5,612 nucleotides of DNA from an uncultured Helicobacteraceae bacterium (GTDB taxonomy: Bacteria > Campylobacterota > Campylobacteria > Campylobacterales > UBA6016): contig CALJKN010000074.1 in the NCBI GenBank assembly GCA_937973585.1, positions 1 to 5,612 of the forward strand, written 5' to 3'. The notes under the pieces were generated by a model. The model worked only from the letters and a program-made list of their open reading frames with translations. It did not search any database and had not been told where the DNA came from. The number at the start of each line of letters is the position of its first letter. Position 1 is the stretch's first letter. Made by a program: the position numbers and the translations under genes. This document shows, in pieces, positions 1 through 4,284 of the stretch.

Positions 1-993
1 CACAGGCTTTGGTGTGTAGTATGCTCCTCGTTTTTTCTTGGTTTCCCTATCATACTCTTTTAGGAATGTCTCGTAAAAATAGAGCGTCGGCTCATTTTGA
101 CTATGCTCACCGTAAAAGCTATTTCGGATTTTTTCTATTGCACAGTTGTTTAGTTCTCCTAGTACTAGCCCTACAGCTTCTCTGATTTCCGGTAGCTGCT
201 TGCTCAGTTTGTCGGCAAGTGAATACAGGTCGTGAAGCACTGGAATAGTGTGTGGTATGTAGTCTATCGCAGTAGTCAGCGTTAGCGGTTCGTTCTTGCC
301 TTTTTCGTAGTGTTCAAGCGTGGCGATAAATAGCGAATATGTAAAAGTCTCTGCGATGAGATTTGTAAAGCTCTTGTCGTCTATATCGTGAAGCAGTGTG
401 ACTTTGAAGGCTTCTTTGGTTTCTAGTAAAAGTTTATTTTGTGAGTCATCTTCCAAAATCTCTGTCAGAAGTGAAGCTAGGAGTTTTGTCCTCTTGGCGA
501 GATTGACAGCGAGTTGTTTTGGCGTGCCTGCTTGGATGATTGGAAAACCCAGAAAATCTGTAAAAAGCTTGTTTAGCTCGTCTATGTTTGGGGTTGCGTA
601 GTCAAATATGATTTCTGCTTTTCTCTTGGCATTGCCGTCTTTGTCCCATTGCCATAGTTGCCAGATTTTGAGGTTTGTAAATATGATGTTTTCTAGTGAG
701 GCTTTGTATCTATCAAACTGCTCTTTGAATTTCTTGTCGTCGATACTGTCAGATGGAAGCTTGACTTCGATATATCCAAGCGTGAAGCCTTTTTCTTTTA
801 TGGTGATGTCTGGGAAGCCCACGCCTTTGTCGTAGTTTTTGCTAGATTGTTCGGCTACTGCGGATATATCTTTTTTATGGGTATCTTTCGTGTATGCTGC
901 AAGAAAATTGCAAAGGGGCGGATAAAGTGTACGCTCCGTGCCATCTTTTAATCTCTCGGCAATTTGTGAGGAGTAATCTTCAAGTGCTGCCAT
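1..993 (-). CDS. Single-chain restriction endonuclease-methyltransferase (Type IIG-like), N-terminal 331 residues, cut by left edge
   Basis: Open from an ATG at 993-991 to the window edge with no stop, so the C-terminal part is missing. Residues about 1-130 look like a PD-(D/E)XK nuclease: GFPD with D62, then IEVK with E76 and K78, followed by the stretch RYKASLENIIFTN (about 95-107) typical of this family. Residues about 135-300 look helical and would be the connector. YFYETFLKEYD (305-315) and KKRGAYYTPKPV (320-331) are the hallmark entry into the N6-adenine methyltransferase domain of single-chain enzymes. No helicase lies between nuclease and methylase, which argues for Type IIG rather than Type ISP. 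Expected role (family knowledge): cut foreign DNA and methylate the host site in one polypeptide. Methylase catalytic motif and target-recognition domain lie outside the window, so specificity and intactness are unknown. The start is fixed by an in-frame TAG three codons upstream and an AGG five bases before the ATG. It is a likely accessory gene beside the origin. Confidence 0.85.
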   Translation of the reverse strand, partial: MAALEDYSSQIAERLKDGTERTLYPPLCNFLAAYTKDTHKKDISAVAEQSSKNYDKGVGFPDITIKEKGFTLGYIEVKLPSDSIDDKKFKEQFDRYKASLENIIFTNLKIWQLWQWDKDGNAKRKAEIIFDYATPNIDELNKLFTDFLGFPIIQAGTPKQLAVNLAKRTKLLASLLTEILEDDSQNKLLLETKEAFKVTLLHDIDDKSFTNLIAETFTYSLFIATLEHYEKGKNEPLTLTTAIDYIPHTIPVLHDLYSLADKLSKQLPEIREAVGLVLGELNNCAIEKIRNSFYGEHSQNEPTLYFYETFLKEYDRETKKKRGAYYTPKPV

Positions 994-997
994 GTCT

Positions 998-1001
998 ACC
1001 T
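998..1001 (-). promoter_or_regulatory. Weak ribosome binding site of the restriction-modification gene
   Basis: On the minus strand AGGT lies five bases (counted from AGG) before the ATG at 993. It is short, but an alternative ATG thirteen bases upstream is in another frame and stops quickly, so this start is the only reasonable one. Confidence 0.45.
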
Positions 1002-1025
1002 AGCATATGTTTTGTTTTTTTGAAG

Positions 1026-1031
1026 ATTATA
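1026..1031 (-). promoter_or_regulatory. Probable sigma-70 -10 box for the restriction-modification gene
   Basis: The minus strand reads TTTTGTATAAT, an exact TATAAT preceded by a T-rich stretch. Campylobacterota housekeeping promoters typically have a strong -10 and no clear -35, and no good TTGACA is visible upstream here. Transcription would start near 1019, giving a leader of about 25 bases before the ATG at 993. The gene therefore seems to have its own promoter rather than depending only on read-through from ruvC. The exact match supports it; no start-site data are available. Confidence 0.55.
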
Positions 1032-1071
1032 CAAAAGAGAAGATATTTTTAGGTGCCTACATCAATGTGTT

Positions 1072-1548
1072 TTATTTTCTCAAGCCGACTCTTTGAGAAT
1101 GCGTAATAGCTACCGCTATTGCGTCCGTAATGTCTAGCGGTTTTATCTCCTCTTTTAGTCCGAGGAGGGTTTTTACCATGAATGCGACTTGCTCTTTTGC
1201 CGCTTTGGCCTTTCCGGTGAGTGCCTTTTTGACTTGTAGCGGGGTGTATTCGTAGAAGTTTCCGAGCTCTTGAATTATTTTTAGCGATAACGCCCCCCGA
1301 AACTGTGCAAGCTTGATAACAGTCTTCGGGTTGTGGGCATAAAACATATCCTCAATCGCAACCTCGTCGATTTTATGCCCTTTTAGGATTAGATCTATCC
1401 CCTCCACCAGTTCGGCTATCTGGTGTTGTAGCTCTCTCGTTTTGATTTTGATTAATCCGGCTTCAACAAGGGTGTTTTTTGATTTTTCGTGTCGTATTAT
1501 CGCATACCCGCAGTTTATCGTACCAGGGTCAATACCCAAAATTAGCAA
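1072..1548 (-). CDS. ruvC: Holliday-junction resolvase RuvC
   Basis: Structure-specific endonuclease that resolves four-way DNA junctions with RuvA and RuvB during recombinational repair, in the cytoplasm. The 158-residue length fits the family. The RNase H-like fold is recognisable: MLILGIDPGT at the N-terminus with D7, VAIEDMFYAHNPKT with E66, and the C-terminal KPLDITDAIAVAITH with D139 and D142. These match the four acidic metal-binding residues of E. coli RuvC (D7, E66, D138, D141). The start codon is TTG at 1548-1546: GGAG lies nine bases upstream and no in-frame ATG precedes it before a stop. It is divergent from dnaA across 157 bp of origin DNA, and 78 bp separate its stop from the restriction-modification gene. 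I see no convincing terminator after it, so some read-through is possible. ruvC beside dnaA is a familiar Campylobacterota arrangement. Confidence 0.96.
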   Translation of the reverse strand: MLILGIDPGTINCGYAIIRHEKSKNTLVEAGLIKIKTRELQHQIAELVEGIDLILKGHKIDEVAIEDMFYAHNPKTVIKLAQFRGALSLKIIQELGNFYEYTPLQVKKALTGKAKAAKEQVAFMVKTLLGLKEEIKPLDITDAIAVAITHSQRVGLRK

Positions 1549-1572
1549 GGAAAGAGGCTCCGGTAAAGTATT

Positions 1573-1581
1573 TTTTTCACA
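1573..1581 (+). promoter_or_regulatory. Degenerate DnaA box
   Basis: TTTTTCACA differs from TTATTCACA at one position. It is in the same orientation as, and 11 bp (about one helical turn) from, the next TTCACA core at 1584-1592, so the two could be bound side by side on one face of the DNA. It lies in a T run, so chance is possible. Confidence 0.45.
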
Positions 1582-1583
1582 TT

Positions 1584-1592
1584 CAATTCACA
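1584..1592 (+). promoter_or_regulatory. Degenerate DnaA box
   Basis: CAATTCACA keeps the TTCACA core but differs from TTATTCACA at the first two bases. It is listed because of its one-turn spacing from the 1573-1581 element and its place in a box cluster; alone it would be weak. Confidence 0.35.
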
Positions 1593-1609
1593 TCGTCCGT
1601 AGTTAACTT

Positions 1610-1618
1610 TGTGAAAAC
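1610..1618 (-). promoter_or_regulatory. Degenerate DnaA box, minus strand
   Basis: Read on the minus strand it is GTTTTCACA, with two differences from TTATTCACA. It overlaps the left arm of the inverted repeat at 1612-1649, so another binding protein is an alternative explanation. Confidence 0.3.
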
Positions 1619-1661
1619 CGCCTAGACCCTATATTTCAACGGGTTTTCATATTTTTTTGGA

Positions 1662-1667
1662 TATTAT
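1662..1667 (+). promoter_or_regulatory. Candidate -10 box of the dnaA promoter
   Basis: TATTAT matches five of six bases of TATAAT and follows a run of seven T at 1652-1658, the T-rich upstream context seen at Campylobacterota sigma-70 promoters. Transcription would begin near 1674, about 32 bases before the dnaA ATG. It overlaps the exact DnaA box at 1664-1672, so DnaA bound there would block RNA polymerase, consistent with autorepression. Another weak candidate is TATATT at 1630-1635. Confidence 0.35.
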
Positions 1668-1672
1668 TCACA
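1664..1672 (+). promoter_or_regulatory. DnaA box (exact TTATTCACA)
   Basis: Exact match to the TTATNCACA consensus, repeated 25 bp downstream in the same orientation. It overlaps the candidate dnaA -10 element, so it may serve both origin function and autoregulation. Confidence 0.85.
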
Positions 1673-1688
1673 CAAACGAAATAACAAG

Positions 1689-1697
1689 TTATTCACA
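1689..1697 (+). promoter_or_regulatory. DnaA box (exact TTATTCACA) next to the dnaA start
   Basis: Exact TTATTCACA ending eight bases before the dnaA ATG. Its last base is the first base of AGG (1697-1699), the only Shine-Dalgarno-like motif before dnaA. DnaA bound here would sit within the transcribed leader, a suitable place for repression. Confidence 0.85.
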
Positions 1698-1705
1698 GGC
1701 GATAA

Positions 1706-3034
1706 ATGATTTTTGATACTATCCGAAAAAGTCTTAAGGCGGAAATACCGGAGACCGAATACGAAAACTACATATCCGGACTTATATTTGACGAAGATGC
1801 CTCAAAATCGGATTTGGTAGTCCTCAAAGCCTCAAATCTATTCACCGCAAAATGGATTGAGTCCAAATACGCCCCTCTAATCGCCCACTTGTTTGAACTC
1901 CAAACAGGAATCAAACCGGAGATAAAAATCGGGGTCGGAACAGTCGAAAAAAAAGAGTTCAAAGCCCAAAAATTCGACTCCGCCGTTATGATCACCCAAA
2001 AAAGCAAAGGGACAATCCTAAACCCTTCATGGACGTTTGATAGTTTCGTAGTCGGCTCCTCAAACCGTTTTGCCCATACCGCCGTACTCAGCGCTGCCGA
2101 AAAGCCGGGGAGAATGTACAAAGCTCTTTTGATATACGGCGGTGTCGGACTCGGTAAAACACACCTATTGCACGCCATCGGCAACAAGCTTTCAAGCGAT
2201 GGAAAAAACGTCATATATGCGACCATAGAGCAGTTTATGAATGACTTTACTTTTCATCTTAGAAACCAGACGATGGATAGATTCAGGGAAAAGTACAGAA
2301 GTTGCGATGCCCTCCTGATAGACGACGTACAGTTTTTATCAAACAAAGAGTCTACCCAAGAGGAGTTTTTTCATACGTTCAATGAATTGTATGAGAATAA
2401 CAAACAGATAGTCATGACCTCCGACAAGCCTCCAAAACATATAGGGGGTCTGGAAGCGAGACTAAAAAGCAGGTTTGAGCAGGGGCTAATCGCCGATATA
2501 GCACCGCCTGAGCTAGAGACTAAAATAGCGATTGTCAACAAAAAATGCGAACTAAACGGTATACACCTAAGCTCCGACGTAGTGGGCTACATAGCCTCTA
2601 ATCTGGGTGAAAACGTTAGGGAGATAGAGGGTGTCATCATAAAGCTAAACGCATATGCAAAAATGATGGGTCAGGATATCACCCTCGATTTTGCTAAAAG
2701 CGTTTTAAAAGACCAGCTAAGAGAGAAAAAAGAGCAGGTAACTATCGATCATATCGTAGAGACCGTCTCAAAAGAACTGAACGTAAAACCGAGCGAAATA
2801 AAATCTAAAAGCAGAAACAGCGCCATAGTAAACGCCAGACGGATAGTCATATACCTGACAAGAAACCTGACACCGAATTCCATGCCTGTCATAGCCGCTT
2901 ATTTTGGGATGAAAGATCACACGGCTGTTAGTCACTCGATAAAAAAAATAAACGAAATAATAAAAAACGACGCTGATTTTGAAATAAAACTTGAAGAGTT
3001 AAAAAATAAGATTACCGCAAAAGAGGAAGTTTAA
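1706..3034 (+). CDS. dnaA: Chromosomal replication initiator DnaA
   Basis: ATP-dependent initiator that binds origin DnaA boxes, oligomerises, melts the adjacent A/T-rich DNA and loads the replicative helicase. The 442-residue length suits a Campylobacterota DnaA with a short linker. Domain I is about 1-75 and the linker about 76-105. The AAA+ domain has Walker A GGVGLGKTH at 145-153 (K151), Walker B LLIDDVQF at 203-210, sensor 1 near 235-243, the box VII sequence RLKSRF at 252-257 with presumed arginine finger R256, and sensor 2 R305 in GENVREIEG. Domain IV is the helix-turn-helix with the DnaA signature GMKDHTAVSH at 401-410. Two departures from the E. coli pattern: Q259 where a Trp is usual (SRFEQGL), and K403 where Arg is usual in the signature. 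The ATG is preceded only by a weak AGG. DnaA boxes on both sides show self-regulation and origin location. Confidence 0.98.
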   Translation: MIFDTIRKSLKAEIPETEYENYISGLIFDEDASKSDLVVLKASNLFTAKWIESKYAPLIAHLFELQTGIKPEIKIGVGTVEKKEFKAQKFDSAVMITQKSKGTILNPSWTFDSFVVGSSNRFAHTAVLSAAEKPGRMYKALLIYGGVGLGKTHLLHAIGNKLSSDGKNVIYATIEQFMNDFTFHLRNQTMDRFREKYRSCDALLIDDVQFLSNKESTQEEFFHTFNELYENNKQIVMTSDKPPKHIGGLEARLKSRFEQGLIADIAPPELETKIAIVNKKCELNGIHLSSDVVGYIASNLGENVREIEGVIIKLNAYAKMMGQDITLDFAKSVLKDQLREKKEQVTIDHIVETVSKELNVKPSEIKSKSRNSAIVNARRIVIYLTRNLTPNSMPVIAAYFGMKDHTAVSHSIKKINEIIKNDADFEIKLEELKNKITAKEEV

Positions 3035-3087
3035 GCAATTTAAGTGAAAAATGAGAGATAAGAAAAGTTTTATGGAAAGCCTTAATA

Positions 3088-3106
3088 AACGGTTCTTAGA
3101 ACGGTT
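3088..3106 (+). repeat. AACGGTT direct repeat, 12-bp period
   Basis: AACGGTT occurs at 3088-3094 and 3100-3106, separated by CTTAG. The central GTTC and GAAC could pair around a TTA loop just before five T residues, but the stem is only four base pairs. Function is unknown; it lies immediately upstream of the DnaA-box-like elements. Confidence 0.35.
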
Positions 3107-3113
3107 TTTCACT
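3105..3113 (+). promoter_or_regulatory. Weak DnaA-box-like element
   Basis: TTTTTCACT differs from TTATTCACA at two positions. It shares its final base with the better element at 3113-3121, in the same orientation, and has an exact inverted copy at 3043-3051. Tandem low-affinity boxes beside the melting site are common, but this is a weak match. Confidence 0.35.
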
Positions 3114-3121
3114 TATACACG
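3113..3121 (+). promoter_or_regulatory. DnaA-box-like element flanking the trio array
   Basis: TTATACACG matches TTATNCACA except at the last base. It lies five bases before the first trio, where the anchoring DnaA box of an unwinding site is expected. Confidence 0.65.
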
Positions 3122-3126
3122 GCAAA

Positions 3127-3141
3127 CTACTATTACTACTA
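3127..3141 (-). promoter_or_regulatory. DnaA-trio array (five trinucleotides)
   Basis: The plus strand reads CTACTATTACTACTA, so the minus strand is TAG TAG TAA TAG TAG. Read 3' to 5' away from the DnaA box this gives GAT GAT AAT GAT GAT, the DnaA-trio pattern that recruits a DnaA filament onto one strand. The box at 3113-3121 and the GC-containing spacer lie on one side and the A/T run on the other, as expected. Length, phase and position all agree. Confidence 0.78.
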
Positions 3142-3158
3142 AAATTTAATAAAAATTA
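3141..3158. other. A/T-only run, candidate DNA-unwinding element
   Basis: AAAATTTAATAAAAATTA has no G or C across 18 bp and starts at the end of the trio array. It is the natural place for first strand opening. Its end meets the dnaN Shine-Dalgarno at 3158-3167, so melting would occur directly in front of dnaN. Confidence 0.65.
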
Positions 3159-3167
3159 GGAAAGGGG
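3158..3167 (+). promoter_or_regulatory. Ribosome binding site of dnaN
   Basis: AGGAAAGGGG ends five bases before the dnaN ATG. Its purine richness, directly after the A/T run, supports the start at 3173. Confidence 0.6.
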
Positions 3168-3172
3168 TAAGG

Positions 3173-4243
3173 ATGAAAATTACGGTTAACAAAACGGTCT
3201 TTGAACAGATGCTTTCAAACGTAAATCCGTTTATAGAAAAAAAAGACAACAGCCAAATAACCTCTCATGTATATATAGAGGCTAAAGAAGGTATTTTGAC
3301 CCTAAAAGGGACCGATTCGGAAATAGGGCTGAAGATAACGACTGAAGATGTCAAAATATCCGAAGAGGGTCAGGCGACAGCAAACGGTAAAAAAATAGCC
3401 GATTACGTTAGAAACCTAAAAGATGATGATATAAATATAGAATATACGGATAACAATCTAACCGTAAAACAAAAAGGTTCAAAACTCAAAATGCCGACAT
3501 TCGAGGCAAAAGAGTTCCCTAAATTCCCGGAATACGAGCATCTTCCAAAAGTCAATCTAAACTCCGTAAAACTAATAAGCGCATTCAAAAAAGTAACCCC
3601 TGCGATAGATACCAACAACCCAAAATATGAGCTAAACGGTACATTGCTTGATATAAAGACCGGAGGGGTAAACATAGTCTCCACAGATACGAAGAGACTA
3701 GCAATAGTAAAACTGGATGAACAAAACAAAGAGGAACTCTCTATCATTATCCCGAAAAAAGCTATTCAAGAGATAGGAAAACTGTTTTTTGATGAAGTAG
3801 ATATGTTTTATAGTCAAAACTACCTAGTGATCAAAACAAAACAGTATCTATTTTTTACGAAACTCATAAACGGCAAATTTCCTGATTATCACAGAATACT
3901 TCCAAAAGAGTTTAAATACGTCGAAAAACTCCAAAAAGATAAAATAGTTGATGCGATAAAACAAATTAGCAATATTTCAAATGAGATGAAAATGTCCTTT
4001 ACGAAGGATGCTATAGTGTTCGAGAGCTTATCTGAAGAAAATATGGAGGCAAAAACCGAAATAGAGTTTCAATCCTCTACAATAGAAAGCGAATACCAAA
4101 TAGCATTCAATTCAAAACATATAATCGATTTTTTATCAAATATCGATACAAAAGAGTTTTCGGCCAGTTTTAACGAAGCAAATATGCCGTTTGAACTAAA
4201 AAGCGATAACTTTTCGACCATAGTGATGCCTATATTTTTATAA
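3173..4243 (+). CDS. dnaN: DNA polymerase III sliding clamp (beta subunit)
   Basis: Forms a ring-shaped dimer around DNA that tethers DNA polymerase III and other clamp-binding proteins. The 356 residues fit three clamp domains of about 120 residues each. Recognisable segments are the N-terminal MKITVNKTVFEQMLSNV, TDTKRLAI at 171-178 (matching the TDGHRLAV segment of E. coli), NGKFPDYHRILP at 233-244, and the C-terminal TIVMPIFL at 349-356, which matches the VVMPMRL end that lines the partner-binding pocket. The last two residues, FL rather than RL, differ slightly from E. coli. The reading frame is intact. It follows dnaA by 138 bp containing the unwinding site, so whether the two genes share a transcript is unclear. 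gyrB starts 41 bp after its stop, close enough for one transcript. Confidence 0.97.
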   Translation: MKITVNKTVFEQMLSNVNPFIEKKDNSQITSHVYIEAKEGILTLKGTDSEIGLKITTEDVKISEEGQATANGKKIADYVRNLKDDDINIEYTDNNLTVKQKGSKLKMPTFEAKEFPKFPEYEHLPKVNLNSVKLISAFKKVTPAIDTNNPKYELNGTLLDIKTGGVNIVSTDTKRLAIVKLDEQNKEELSIIIPKKAIQEIGKLFFDEVDMFYSQNYLVIKTKQYLFFTKLINGKFPDYHRILPKEFKYVEKLQKDKIVDAIKQISNISNEMKMSFTKDAIVFESLSEENMEAKTEIEFQSSTIESEYQIAFNSKHIIDFLSNIDTKEFSASFNEANMPFELKSDNFSTIVMPIFL

Positions 4244-4273
4244 GTAACTAAAAAAATCAACAACTAAACGTAC

Positions 4274-4280
4274 AAAGAGG
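4274..4280 (+). promoter_or_regulatory. Ribosome binding site of gyrB
   Basis: AAAGAGG lies four bases before the ATG at 4285. The dnaN-gyrB gap of 41 bp shows no promoter or terminator I would defend, so the two genes are probably co-transcribed. Confidence 0.6.
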
Positions 4281-4284
4281 TTTC

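Larger units (their letters stand above)
1549..1705. other. Upstream origin subregion (oriC1-like) between ruvC and dnaA
   Basis: This 157-bp gap carries five TTCACA cores: exact TTATTCACA at 1664-1672 and 1689-1697, plus degenerate matches at 1573-1581, 1584-1592 and 1610-1618 (the last on the minus strand). It also holds a palindrome AGTTAACT at 1601-1608 and an 8-bp inverted repeat at 1612-1619 and 1642-1649. Promoters for both divergent genes must lie here. In Campylobacterota the gap before dnaA is commonly one half of a bipartite origin, bound by DnaA but usually not the melting site. I see no trio repeats here, which fits that role. The oriC1 label is inferred from box content and gene context. 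Confidence 0.75.
3041..3115. repeat. Perfect 11-bp inverted repeat in the dnaA-dnaN gap
   Basis: TAAGTGAAAAA at 3041-3051 is the exact reverse complement of TTTTTCACTTA at 3105-3115, with 53 bp between the arms. Each arm contains TTTTTCACT, which is DnaA-box-like apart from its last base, so the arms may be two opposed low-affinity DnaA sites. The loop is too long for a normal terminator. Confidence 0.6.
3035..3172. other. Downstream origin subregion with unwinding site (oriC2-like) between dnaA and dnaN
   Basis: This 138-bp gap is ordered like a bacterial unwinding site. An 11-bp inverted repeat (3041-3051 with 3105-3115) and two AACGGTT copies lead to a DnaA-box-like 9-mer at 3113-3121. 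A short spacer with GGC follows, then five trio repeats at 3127-3141, an all-A/T run at 3141-3158, and finally the dnaN ribosome binding site. In the characterised Campylobacterota origins melting occurs downstream of dnaA, which agrees. The order box, GC spacer, trios, A/T run resembles the Bacillus subtilis origin closely. The assignment is strong from sequence order; melting itself is inferred. Confidence 0.8.

Noticed and set aside
398..835. Two plus-strand open frames of 67 and 75 codons
   Set aside because: They lie opposite the restriction-modification gene, have Ser/Phe/Leu-rich composition typical of antisense frames, and resemble no family I know.
1040..1071. Possible terminator after ruvC (ACAT-TG-ATGT)
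   Set aside because: Four base pairs with a two-base loop cannot form a stable hairpin, and no strong T run follows at the right distance.
3090..3109. Possible terminator after dnaA: GTTC-TTA-GAAC followed by five T
   Set aside because: The stem is only four base pairs with a mismatch or bulge beyond it, too weak to call. The same bases are better explained as repeats beside the origin boxes.
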